Shown here in pieces: positions 22,985 through 33,453 of a stretch of 64,000 nucleotides of DNA; within the stretch, counting starts at the first letter, position 1, and the number at the start of each line of letters is the position of its first letter. The stretch is taken from NCBI RefSeq assembly GCF_003573695.1, contig NC_039368.1:13768360-13832359 (forward strand), in the 5' to 3' direction. This DNA comes from Papaver somniferum. Its lineage: Eukaryota > Streptophyta > Magnoliopsida > Ranunculales > Papaveraceae. The notes below the pieces were generated by a model. The model ran no database searches, was not told the DNA's origin, and was given only the letters and a program-made list of their open reading frames with translations. The position numbers and the translations under genes are program-made.

Positions 22985-23028
22985 TTCATATCCACCAATT
23001 AGTTTCCATATCCCCCCATTGCGCGTTA
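22985..23028 (-). repeat. Right terminal inverted repeat of the MULE
   Basis: Reverse complement partner of 5249-5295. The next nine bases (23029-23037) are the right target duplication TTTATTTTC, one mismatch from the left copy. Confidence 0.8.
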
Positions 23029-23139
23029 TTTATTTTCTTCTCTTCTTTCCGCTTCATCGTCTCGATTAAAAAAAAAATTCCACAAACTCATTACTCAGAA
23101 AAAATGAGTAGTAATCATCAAAATGTGTTGAAAATGAAA

Positions 23140-23610
23140 GTTGCAGAGAGAAGTTCGGCTAGGAATTATGTGAAACAGTTTGTCGAACTAGACGAACTCA
23201 GCTTTAATGAATTTATTTTTTTTCAAAGAAAAGTTCGGTTACCTCGCAAAAAAAAAATCCTAGCCGAACTTTTAGTTCGGTTACGTCGCAACTTTTTTTC
23301 CTTTTTTTTCCCTAGTCGAACTTTTAGTTTGGTTATGTACTTACAACGCAATTTTTTTCTCCTAACCGAACTTTTCTCTGAAAACCTATGTATTGAGTTC
23401 GGTTACGTCGAATATTTTTTTTCGCGGCCGAACTTTTAGTTCGGTTACGTGGCAACTTTTTTTTCCTAGCCGAACTTTTCTCTGAAAGCAATAACTTCAT
23501 TAGAGCTGAGTTCGGCTACTTGTGTCTTCAGAACCATTAGCCGAACTACACTTGCAGATGAGTTCGGCTACCTGTTCTTCAGATGTCGTAGCCGAACTTT
23601 ATTTCCATGG
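23140..23610. repeat. TTCGG hairpin array
   Basis: A series of TAGCCGAACT and AGTTCGGTTA words, several arranged as CCGAACTTTTAGTTCGG, i.e. short perfect hairpins with 7-8 bp stems and small loops, at irregular spacing. It starts about 110 bases right of the MULE. The motif differs from the CCGG array. It may be the subterminal part of another, older DNA transposon that the MULE entered; termini for that element were not proven. Confidence 0.7.
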
Positions 23611-23902
23611 TCGAAATCAGTTTATAAATTCTTCATTTTTCGAAAGTTTTTGTCAATTCAAGCAACATTAACTAAATTTGAAGTATACCTAAGTACCCAA
23701 AACCCTCATTTCGAAATTAACCATTTTAAAAAAAAAAAAAGAAAAAAAAAAACCCTTCTTCTCAGAAACTATTCTTTTAAAAATACTGAACTAATTAATC
23801 TAACCTCACTAATTAATCAGTACATTAACCTCACTAATTAATCATTACACTACCTAATTTAATTATCAAGGGCAAATTTAGGTCGCAAAAGCTTTTGTTT
23901 TG

Positions 23903-24540
23903 TATTAGAATATATAGCAGATACAAACAAGTAGCTTGGGTGCATAAAAGGACCGAGGCAACTTTATGGTGAAGTGAAGACTAAATCAAGTAACCGTGTA
24001 GTCAGGCACGTGAAGGTTAAGTCAAGTGATCAATGTTCAAACTGAAGTCAAAGTCAAGATGAAGTGATCAAGACTCAAGTTATCATAAGATCGACGGAGA
24101 TCAAACAACACAAAAGATCGACGGAGATCAGTTAAGTTTCCAAAAATAAAAAGATCTTGTGTAATTTAGGTAGTTTTCTAGACAAGTCAAATATCTAGCT
24201 AATTCTTATTATTCATATTCTAGTTAATTAGGATATATATTATAGAGAATAATATAATATCATATATTAATTATATATACTTTATAAATAGAGAGTCTCA
24301 ATGTAATTGTTAATCATCTCAGAATGTTCTGATGATCAATATTATTATTCACCCTATGGGGTTGCTTGTGGATGTAGGTTGAGTTGACCGAACCACGTTA
24401 ACATTTCCATTACTATTTCAGTATGTGGATCGTTTTATTTCTTCTTGATTATTTATTTTGTTATTGATGATTTAATTTTATTCATTTTCTAATATCAATG
24501 ATATTCATCTTGAATTTGATCTACATATCAAAATTTAAGA
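23903..24540 (+). repeat. 5' LTR of the copia-like element
   Basis: 638 bp. It contains TTATAAATAGAGAG near 24282, a plausible TATA region for the element's transcript. It is followed directly by the primer site. Confidence 0.85.
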
Positions 24541-24552
24541 TGGTATCAGAGC
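24541..24552 (+). other. Primer binding site (initiator Met type)
   Basis: TGGTATCAGAGC, exactly adjacent to the 5' LTR. Confidence 0.85.
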
Positions 24553-25980
24553 AGCAATGCTCCCGATCCAGTCGCTTCCGCAACATATTTTAATGTTCAA
24601 TAATAATTTCATTTTAAACTGAACATCAAAAAAAATTGATCAATTATATGTAACAAAGTTCTTTTCAGAATTTGTTACTTTTTTTTTATCGTCCAAACAA
24701 AATTGCTTGTTTCTGATTTGTTTGAGTATGATCATCAACTTAATGAAAATTTCATTAATGTTATAATATGTGTTCTTGGAAGATTATTAATGTCTTCAAC
24801 ATCAAAGATCACTGTTATCATTTATTATCTCACATGATAATAGAAATTGATTTATAGTAAAATATGCTTCAGTATATCCAATATATTCTTAGCTTGGATT
24901 ATTATGAGCAAATATACTCTTCAAATTTCTTTTCAAAGATAATGATGTATTTACATCACTTTCGTTCTAACGTCCACATTGATTTAGTTGACCGATAATT
25001 CATTCAGACCCAACAAGAGTCTTTGTACATGTTGGGTGTATGTATTTACGTCTCGTATCAGAGATCGTCTATGTCATTTCAGTTTTGATTTCCATCCAAA
25101 AGGTCTAAACTGAACTAACTGTTGCTCCAACAGAAAATTTTAATTTTCGTATTTCTTATTTTGGTAATTGATTTACTTTCCAAAGAATCTTTATATCCAA
25201 AGATATTCATTTATAACATATCCAATAATATATCTTTCCCGAAATATTTTGGGTGGATATTATGTGAAAATATGTTTCTTTCACTAAAAGTATTTCCGCA
25301 TTGATGGTATATTTTTAGGATTACTGCACACCACACCATATTTTTCATGGAATAAAAAAATATCTCCTTACATTTAAGGACGAAAATCTCTCGTTCTTGG
25401 GTTAACTTGAAAATATTTTCAGTATTTTCGAAAATCAATACAAAATAATTCCATCTTTATTTTGGATTATTTTTTATATCTTTACCACGTAAAATATCTT
25501 TTTATATTTAAGGACGCTAAAAGTGGTGAAATTCTTTAATTGTCATTCTTGGTGAGATCATTATATCATTAAATGATATTCAGTAAAATATTTCATCCTT
25601 TATTTAGAAAAATATTTCTTATTTTCGATCATATTTTCTACTAATAATAATATTTTCCTAGACGTCTACCAATATTTTTCCATGTTGACGAAACATGAAG
25701 TTTTTCGTATGGTTAGTATTAAACTAACCAAATCCATTGGCCAAGCAAGTTGATTCTCAAAAAATTAAGTGTATGGACCGTGGACCCTCACCAAACTTAG
25801 TCAAGTCAAGACAATTTTCAACAGAAGTCAAAACGTATATTCTGCAGTGTTCTGAGTTTGTTTCAACTTTCAAACGCCGCAACCGAAGATCAAGTATCGT
25901 GCTCGAAGGTGAAGTACAAATTTTTTTCACAAGGTTTCTTCAACTGCCCAAGTTGCACACTACGTTTTTCTACGTGTCCA
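24553..25980 (+). other. Non-coding interior of the copia-like element
   Basis: AT-rich, with no long frame on either strand. The short frames at 25122 and 25737 show no recognisable domain. Confidence 0.6.
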
Positions 25981-25993
25981 ACTTGAGGGAGGG

Positions 25994-26637
25994 TATTAGA
26001 ATATATAGCAGATACAAACAAGTAACTGAGGTGCAGAAAAGGACCGAGGCAACTTTATGGTGAAGTGAGGACTAAATCAAGTAACCGTGTAGTCAGGCAC
26101 GTGAAGGTTAAGTCAAGTGATCAATGTTCAAACTGAAGTCAAAGTCAAGATGAAGTGATCAAGACTCAAGTTATCAGAAGATCGGCGGAGATCAAACAAC
26201 ACAAAAGATCGACGGAGATCAGTTAAGTTTCCAAAAATAAAAAGATCTTGTGTAATTTAGGTAGTTTTCTAGACAAGTCAAATATCTAGCTAATTTCCTA
26301 TTATTCATATTCTAGTTAATTAGGATATATATTATAGAGAATAATATAATATCATATATTAATTATACATACTCAATAAATAGAGAGTCTCAATGTAATT
26401 GTTAATCATCTCAGAATGTTTGGATGATCAATATAATTATTCACCCTACGGGGTTGGTTGTGGATTGTAGGTTGAGTTGACCGAACCACGTTAAATATTG
26501 TCTCCATTACTATTTGGATATGTAGATCATTTTATTTATTCTTGATTATTTATCTTGTCATTGATGATTTGATTTTATTCATTTTCTAATATCAATGATA
26601 TCCATCTTGAATTTGATCTACATATTAAAATTTAAGA
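25994..26637 (+). repeat. 3' LTR of the copia-like element
   Basis: 644 bp, pairs with 23903-24540; preceded by the purine tract and followed by the TTTTG duplication. Confidence 0.85.
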
Positions 26638-26642
26638 TTTTG

Positions 26643-27224
26643 TTTGGGTGAGGTTTATGTTTCTGTTTTAAACACAGTCATTAGCAAAAATCAAACATAT
26701 CATTTCCACCAATCTTGCCATTAAATTGCGTGTACCCAAGTAATTTAGAACTAGACTGATGGACCTACTGGATCAAGCCGTCAAGCCATGACAAAATTGA
26801 CAAAGCCATCAGAAAATGATGCCGACAGCGGTGATGCTCAACATCGTTGTTGAGAAAAATCAAAGTTTAACAGCGCTGATATTGCCATCGGAAAGTTCCT
26901 ATTCAAGTTTTAGATAACATAGCGTAACGATCAGTCATTTCATCTTGTATATCATTGAATGCTGATTAGTCTTTTGTTTACGTGAACTCATACATCTAAA
27001 CTAAAAAACCGCATATGGATATAGAAAACCGAATTTTATCCACTCAAGTTTGATTAAAATAGTTAGTCTCCTTTTTCCTTCGATCGTTATCATTAAATAT
27101 ATATAAGTCCCATTTGTTATTCCCTCTATCCATCCACTCGAGGAAACATTCTTATCCAAACGGAAGAGTATAATTGTGAAGGGGAATTTAAATTATCGAA
27201 CAAACACGGCTTTCTTCGTAAAAC
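26643..27224. other. Gene-free stretch
   Basis: No gene, repeat or recognisable motif seen. It separates the copia-like element from the next DNA-transposon-like unit. Confidence 0.4.
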
Positions 27225-27551
27225 CTGTTTAAATCCGGGTCTATGATGATTAATTGGGACCTATGCATTTCTTCATCCACCCCATAGAGAATGATAAGGG
27301 GCGTCTAAATTTAATGAAATTACCATTTTATCCTCTATGAAATTTTAATACTACCAATTTATCCTCATTTAATCCTAATAACAACAAAAAAAAAAAACTA
27401 AATCAAATCAAAACCATTTTCATTTCCATCAAAATTAAGAATTCAAAATCAAACGAAAACATTGTCGATAATCACCAAATTCACTAAAATAGGTAATTTT
27501 TTGTTTTATCTTGAATTAGCTATTTTTCTATTAACCCAATCCCCTAGAGTA

Positions 27552-28443
27552 AATTATCGAACTGATTTTCATGAATGGCTTAATGATTACTTGGAAATCA
27601 ATAATAGAGATGATTATGTTGTAGAATGGAATGTTTTGTGTAGTATCACCATATGGCATATTTGAAAGATACGATGTGACGTAGTCTTCAAAAATAAAAG
27701 TCAGGACAGTGTAACCACGGCTGATGAGATAATGAAATTCATAAACAATTATAAAATGGCAACAATACCTGGCTACAATGTGCTACAATCCCTGTACTAT
27801 AACCCAACAAACGATGAAAATCTTACAGTGACAAACATGGATTCTGCTAACTATTCAGAACCGGAAAAGATGACAGGCTACATGAATCTAAAGATAAACA
27901 TAGCCCTGACAATGATGAATGTTGCCATCGCACTAACTCTATGTGATTATTCGGGTAATATTAGAGAAGCTCGAGGTATCAGCACAGACTGCACTACCAC
28001 AGAACAACTAGAGCTTCAAGGAGCAGAAGTGGCTTTCCGATGGGCAACAGATTGGAGTGGGTACACAATTACTTTCCGAAGCGATTCTTGCCAGACTTTC
28101 GTGCTGCTGATAGGAATGTATGCAAAAGCCAGAGAGAGAAGATACAAAATTAGCAAGGACTTTGAAAATACCACTAAGTTTGATATAAACTTTAGAGTGA
28201 GTGCTTTTGTTTTGGTAAAGAGAATAGACATTATATGGGCAGCTAAATTAGTTGTTTTTTGTAACATGTATGATATAAAAAATACTTGGTAGGGAAATAG
28301 CCTATGGGCAATCTTAACTTATCTAAATATCCAATCTTGGAACTATGATGTAATGATTCACAAGAACTCTCCTTAAGGAGTTGTTGGTAACTCGATGTTT
28401 AATGAATGAGGTTATCCTCTTTTTGCAAAAAAAAAAAAAAGAA
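27552..28443 (+). mobile_element. 5'-truncated LINE with 14-bp target duplication
   Basis: The duplication AATCCCCTAGAGTA is exact at 27538-27551 and 28444-28457, and the insert ends in an A-run (about 28428-28440). The coding remnant carries part of the zinc-binding RT-associated region (CSITIWHI) and an RNase H-like end (VAIALTLCDYSG, LELQGAEVAFRWATDWSG). The same layout, including QSLYYNP/QSLYYDP, recurs in the fragment at 51555-52223, so they belong to one LINE family. One stop (27664) and other decay show it is inactive. Confidence 0.88.
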
Positions 28444-28534
28444 AATCCCCTAGAGTAGGTTTCAATAACACGTAATCACTCAAACAATCCAATTTTTTTA
28501 AATCAAAGTTTTTTGGGTTTATAACAATCGGTCT

Positions 28535-29235
28535 ACATCAATGCACTTGTAAACCGATTTCATTTAGAAATGGTTGTTGTTTATGCCCACAAAGACTGAT
28601 TTTCCTGGATGGGCATTCTGATTGGAGGAAATTGAACCAGAATCGGTTTACGTTAATGCCCACATAGCCCGATTCTAGTATGAAATTTTTCTGTGTTTTT
28701 TTTTTTAGAATCGGATTACAAGATCATTTTTATAAACCGATTCCTGTTATGTAATGTCAGGAATTGGTTTTTATACATGTATCGTGTAAACCGATTATAG
28801 TTAACCCATACACGATTTCATTTCGATTACAAATGAAAAATAAAATAGTTCCGTATGATTTTACCCAATTTGAAAACGAGTATAACTTTATACTCGGATT
28901 GAAAGCGAGTATAATTTCATACGCGAATTGAAAGCGAGTATAACATCTTAAATGATCTGAGATTGAGTATGAAGTCATACTCATTCTTAACTCGGGTATA
29001 AAATGAATTTTGATTTTATTTGATGTTTAACAACACATAATTCACAGATTAAAAAAAAAAAGTTTACCCACAATCGGTTTATGTTCATGCCAATATAAAC
29101 CGATTTTGGATAATCGGTTGATTTTCATGTCCATATGAACCGATTCTGGGTAGAAGCAAGTTTCGAAAAATCTATGTATGTTTTTGAGGTTACAATCGGT
29201 TGATACCAATGAAAACATATACCGATTCTGAGTTG
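28535..29235. repeat. AATCGGTTTA / TAAACCGATT array
   Basis: Repeated AATCGGTTTA-like words and their reverse complements (TAAACCGATT), paired across short spacers often containing CATGCC or ATGCCCA. The array lies between the LINE insertion and the right terminus, i.e. subterminal. Confidence 0.7.
28868..28998. repeat. GAGTATAA...ATACTC palindrome cluster
   Basis: Four imperfect units such as GAGTATAACTTTATACTC and GAGTATGAAGTCATACTC in tandem, each able to form a short hairpin. Embedded in the AATCGG array but of different sequence. Confidence 0.65.
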
Positions 29236-29483
29236 GTGTTCTTCAAAAAATTTCAAATTTTCAAATTTTTTCATGCTCAGATGATTCATTAACACACGTT
29301 AATTTCACATCTAATACTATATTTTATCACTAATCACCCGAATTAACACTAATTAATAAGGAGTAAATTTGTTATTAAAAAAATATTTGGTTAAGAGGCT
29401 TTTCATTTTACTTCAAAATATCTCTATTTTGTCACGTAGTGATATAGGCCCAAATTAATTCTTATAGATCCCAATTTAACCAG

Positions 29484-31110
29484 ATAACAATACTCTCGAG
29501 AATGCTGCTAGATATTTTTTGATCCAGCAGTGCGAGATCAAATTTTTTCCCCAAGTTGTTTAGTTTCCGCACGTGTTTTGACAAGAATTTCGACGGGACT
29601 GGGTACAGCTTCTGCATACTTTTAATACGCTACTTGCAACCTTAAGTCCGGTATTATTCTAATCGGCTAGGGTTTAACTGCCAATGACTCGGATCATCCT
29701 GACCATCTAACATGTGTTTTTGGACGGTAGGTAGCCGCTAATACACTATTGGACATCCTAGCTATGTGGAGAGACCTACAAGGCCACACCCACACACCAC
29801 AATCAAAGCAGACCAGTGAGTGAGATCTAACGCTCCATATAGCGAGGAATGAATTATTTGAATACCTCATCCATTTCATCACTTAGGTATGCCAATCAAT
29901 CGAGACAGTTCAAACAAAAATCAGAAAAATTATATAGATTCCCGTGTCATCTCCTACCTAAAATAATCTTCTCAAAGATTCATAAATAGCTGGCTTTTTA
30001 TTTTCCGGTCGCAAATCATTCGTGTGAGCTGATTTTGTTAATTCTATTTTAATTAGTTGATAACTAACACTAATAATCGTGTAAACAACTACTATGTGCA
30101 AAGAGCTGTTGGTGGCTCATTATTTACTTTATTAAAGCGTGTTTTCGGAAATGGGACAATCACCTGATGCCTTATTCTAGAGAAATCTTGTCCTAGTACA
30201 TGGACTCACCATGTCTTCTGGGATTTTCGAAACCAACAAAAATAATGCCAAGCCACCCACCTAAATAATATAAAATCTGTAGGACCCGAGTGATTTAGGC
30301 ATTGCGATTTGTTGTGAGGCTCTAGGCAGCTTGTCTTCTATGGTGGTGGAGTCGACTAGACGAACAATAGCCGAAAGAGAGAAACCACAATAACTCCAAA
30401 CTCCGAATCATCTTGATCATCTTGTATCCGAGCAAATACAGAACCGAAAATGACAAGTGAACTGCGTGGCAAATTCCAGCTGGCAATCAAGCCACACTCC
30501 AGGTCACAGTGTTCTGACCAAAACAATCTTTAATTTCGAGTTTCGACTCCTTTGTCATCATCTGTCTTTAGAGATTTGTGGTACTTCTTAAAGTTTGTAG
30601 CTTCACTGCAAGCCGATTTAAAAATTGTGATCAGGACTATAGCTGGTACATTTGGCCGATAAACATGATTTGTAACCACTCATTCGCAAGAGGTCTTTCT
30701 AGAACTGTAAATAACTGTGTCTGAAAGCAACCACTGTGAGGATGTGGGTCTAGACTCTAGAGCTTGGACTCTGCTCGCCATAATTTTAGCCATTTTCCGA
30801 CCATTTCAGGTGTGGTTATGTCATGGTTCTACATCAATACAAATTATTATGGACAAACGTGAGTTACATTTTTCCATGCCATACGTTCTTTTCATGGCTA
30901 GTATATATTTTTGGATCTACACGCAACGCCAACCATATCAGCCCCAATTACAGTTGACAAGTCGGACGAGTAGACAAAATCCGGAGAATCCGGCAGCCGG
31001 ACGGTGGCTTCCGGATAATCGGATACATTTGGTGGAATTGGGACAAAGCATTCATTGTGGATCCGGGATCTTGGGATTTGAATGGTGTTCATTTAGCTAA
31101 TACAAAATCA
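29484..31110. other. Gene-free stretch downstream of the WUN1-like gene
   Basis: No gene I can support. The frames at 29694 (minus) and 30717 (plus) have no domain and unremarkable composition. Confidence 0.4.
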
Positions 31111-31152
31111 GAGTATAAAAGAGAACGTTTAAAACAAACTAGTAGACGAGTT

Positions 31153-31158
31153 TTTATT
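31153..31158 (-). terminator. Possible poly(A) signal of the WUN1-like gene
   Basis: AATAAA on the minus strand, about 235 bases after the stop codon. A second, closer A/T-rich candidate lies at about 31358. Choice not resolved. Confidence 0.35.
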
Positions 31159-31390
31159 ATAGAACTGAAACACCATAACATAGAAATATCAAAAGGCGGA
31201 AAGGACAACAAACGGCTTGTCATCTTTCCACCCAAATCACACGCACAGAACAAACAAAGGGAAAGGAAACAAAATACTAAACACACCCACAAACGAGTAA
31301 TAATCTGGCACTACAGCACATAGAAATCTAAGGCTGCACCTACAGCAGATCTACTCTTTTATTGCTAAAAATACTAAAACACCCGGGAAC

Positions 31391-31933
31391 TTAAATGGCC
31401 AGAACGAAACCAGGCATGGACTTTCCAGCACTATTGGAAAGCGTACTCTGCCAAAGAGGCAAACAGTGAAATGACGATGATGGGGATGATGATCGAGAAG
31501 TGGACGGTGATGATGATGGTGAAGTGGACGGTGTAGATTGATTTGAGTTACCGAAACGAGTTACGGTAAGGGATGTATTAAAGTACTCCCTAACCTGAGT
31601 AATTATCCCATGATCAGAAACCGTCCAAGCATGAACCCAGAAGATTTGACGATTCTGATCACAACCTTCAACTAAGACTGTGGAACCAAGAGAAGCAATC
31701 GAAAGAGGAACGAATTGGAATTTAACGTTTTGATCAACACCAGTTAACAATCGCATCATATACTGGTGAGAAGGCGGGCCATGAAACCACCATTCAATGT
31801 CTGAATCAAGCAATCGCTGAACAGTTTCAACGTCTCGAATACTCAGGGCTTCATATAGGGCGCGTACGACCCTTATGTTAAAATCTGTTTCTGACTCCAG
31901 ACTAGATTCTTGGGAGTTAGCCAGTTCTGTCAG
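31391..31933 (-). CDS. WUN1/SAG20-like NTF2-fold protein, apparent CTG start
   Basis: About 180 aa. It closely follows the wound-induced protein 1 / senescence-associated family: VVRALYEALSIRDVETVQRL, EWWFHGPPSHQYMMRLLTG, EGCDQNRQIFWVHAWTV, ITQVREYFNTSLTVTR, a Ser/Pro/Thr-rich linker, and the conserved tail LPLWQSTLSN...GKS.PGFVLAI. The fold is SnoaL/NTF2-like; the biochemical role is unknown, and relatives are induced by wounding or senescence. No ATG occurs in any frame between the TATA box and the conserved domain. The frame reads CTG ACA GAA CTG GCT at 31933, where relatives would be expected to have Met, so translation may start at CTG or the start was lost. Single exon; no frameshift or stop. 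Confidence 0.85.
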   Translation of the reverse strand: MTELANSQESSLESETDFNIRVVRALYEALSIRDVETVQRLLDSDIEWWFHGPPSHQYMMRLLTGVDQNVKFQFVPLSIASLGSTVLVEGCDQNRQIFWVHAWTVSDHGIITQVREYFNTSLTVTRFGNSNQSTPSTSPSSSPSTSRSSSPSSSFHCLPLWQSTLSNSAGKSMPGFVLAI

Positions 31934-32049
31934 ACCACACAAGTGGAAGGAGAGATTGAAATGAATAGAAGAGAAACTGAGAAAATGGAGATTGAGGGAG
32001 GGAGGATTAGAATGGAGCAAGCAGGTTTGATGTGAAGATGTGGTGTTGC

Positions 32050-32057
32050 TTTATATA
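32050..32057 (-). promoter_or_regulatory. TATA box of the WUN1-like gene
   Basis: TATATAAA on the minus strand. A transcript start about 30 bases downstream (near 32025) would give a C/T-rich leader of about 90 bases before the CTG at 31933. Confidence 0.6.
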
Positions 32058-33453
32058 GAGGGGATGGGGAGAGAGATAAGGTTAAAAAGGTGTGGTAGGG
32101 TTGGCTTCAAGGAAAGAACTGGTCAAGCTACCTTATATTGACTATGCGTTCGGTCAAGATTGGTACTGTAGTGTTATCAAAACAGATTTGGTTGTTTGAC
32201 AACAATATACTGTTCCCCTTTTCCTAGATAACCCTTGTTTATTCTCACGGACACGGTATATTGCAACTTTGGTAAGAGGATCTGCTTTCTGTTTCTTTAA
32301 GTTCCGTCAGGAATTGATTTTTTTTTTTAAAAGAGTCAGGAATTGATTTGAAAATACTAGAACCCCTATAATATGGGTTCAATATAGAGAAGCCCCATTA
32401 AATGGATCATTCATTGTCCACTCCGTTCTTTCACATTTTAATATTTCTAGGTCCAAAACTTTAGAATTCCGGGTCTGTTAATAAAAGTTTTATTTAAAAT
32501 AATTTTTATAATACCAAGAATACCCTTTAGTATATAAATGCAATAAAACTAGGCATATGTTTTATTTTCGGTTTCATTTTCTAATTTATTTTCTCTCTCC
32601 ACTGCTCTCTCCAGTGCTCTGCAAATAACAAAGAATGGAGATTCACTTGATGAAACTCGAAGAAAACTTGAGGATTCAGCATCTTATCGAAAGAAAAAGA
32701 TAAGTTTCTCATCTATATTTGCAGTTATGTTGAATTCTCATTATGTTTTAACCAAAATCAAGTTCTGGAAAGTTCAGTGACAACTTCCGATACCTAATAA
32801 GTTCGATTTTACTTCGAATTTTGATCTGATTTTAGAATTGTTGCTTCGATCTATAATCCTTGTATCATTTTCTTTGATTTGAACTGTTTAGTTTCGATTT
32901 TTGTTTACGAAATATTTTTAGGGTTTGTAATCAACCCTGATTTATAATTGCTTATGATTTCAACTAAATTTTCACGATGAAACCAATATTAGATTTCATA
33001 TTTGTTATAATCTAATCTTTATCTTGCTTTTAAGATGAAACATTTGAAAGATTTTGAAAGAAAATTACAAAAAATTCTAGGTTTCTTTATTGAAAATCAA
33101 TCAATTTATCTATCTTAAATCTCGATTGAAAATCGGTTATCATATTTGAAATCTGCGAATCATCATCTCTATTACCCATCTATCTGTTACGAATTTCATC
33201 TATTTTGATTTTGCAACTGGCTGCTTGTATCAGATATTGAATGTTTTATTATAATGCAATCAAAATTGGAATTAGTTGTTTGAGATACAACATCAGATGT
33301 CAAAAGTCAGTGTGAATGAATTTCTCATGTTGATGATCTCTTTTTAGGTGCTCTTGTACTTGTTGGTTTTATGTCCATTTAATAAGGTAATTATGCATCT
33401 AGTTTATGTTCATTTTTGGCTGATTATACTGGTTTTCATGTTGTTTTGTGCAG

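Larger units (their letters stand above)
5249..23028. mobile_element. 17.8-kb four-gene Mutator-like element (MULE)
   Basis: Termini are imperfect inverted repeats. The left starts AACACACGATTGGGGGATAT; the right, reversed, starts TAACGCGCAATGGGGGGATA; both continue through an AAACTAATTGG block. Flanks 5240-5248 (TTTATTTTG) and 23029-23037 (TTTATTTTC) match in 8 of 9 bases, the duplication length of the Mutator superfamily. Inside are a MURA/FAR1-type transposase (plus), a trihelix/SANT-like gene (minus), a CCHC plus GRF zinc-finger gene (plus) and a plant mobile domain gene (minus). The two outer genes start at the ends and point inward. An 8.6-kb LTR element sits in the transposase, so the MULE itself is about 9.2 kb. 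A 1.2-kb deletion derivative with the same ends lies at 44513-45716. Confidence 0.85.
23903..26637 (+). mobile_element. Non-coding copia-like LTR retrotransposon
   Basis: LTRs 23903-24540 and 25994-26637 are near-identical by eye. The 5-bp duplication TTTTG is exact (23898-23902 and 26638-26642). A perfect initiator-Met primer site TGGTATCAGAGC begins at 24541, and the polypurine tract ACTTGAGGGAGGG is at 25981-25993, both typical of Ty1/copia. The 1.45-kb interior has no gene and no gag or pol similarity, so it moves only with help. The LTR ends are unusual: TATTAG at the start and TTAAGA at the end instead of TG and CA. Confidence 0.85.
27225..29483. mobile_element. Non-autonomous DNA transposon with TIRs and palindromic arrays
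   Basis: The left end CTGTTTAAATCCGGGTCTAT and the reversed right end CTGGTTAAATTGGGATCTAT match well over about 40 bases, continuing through an AATTAAT-GGG-CCTAT block. No target duplication could be settled, so the outer edges are good to a few bases. The only coding sequence is an inserted LINE (27552-28443). The rest is AT-rich with the two palindrome arrays listed separately. Likely MULE-like by style; no transposase supports that. Confidence 0.65.

Noticed and set aside
24541..24552. tRNA-Met-like sequence
   Set aside because: Only the complement of a tRNA 3' end; it is a primer binding site next to an LTR, not a tRNA gene.
30717..31100. 127-aa plus-strand frame
   Set aside because: No domain, no splice or promoter support; likely chance.
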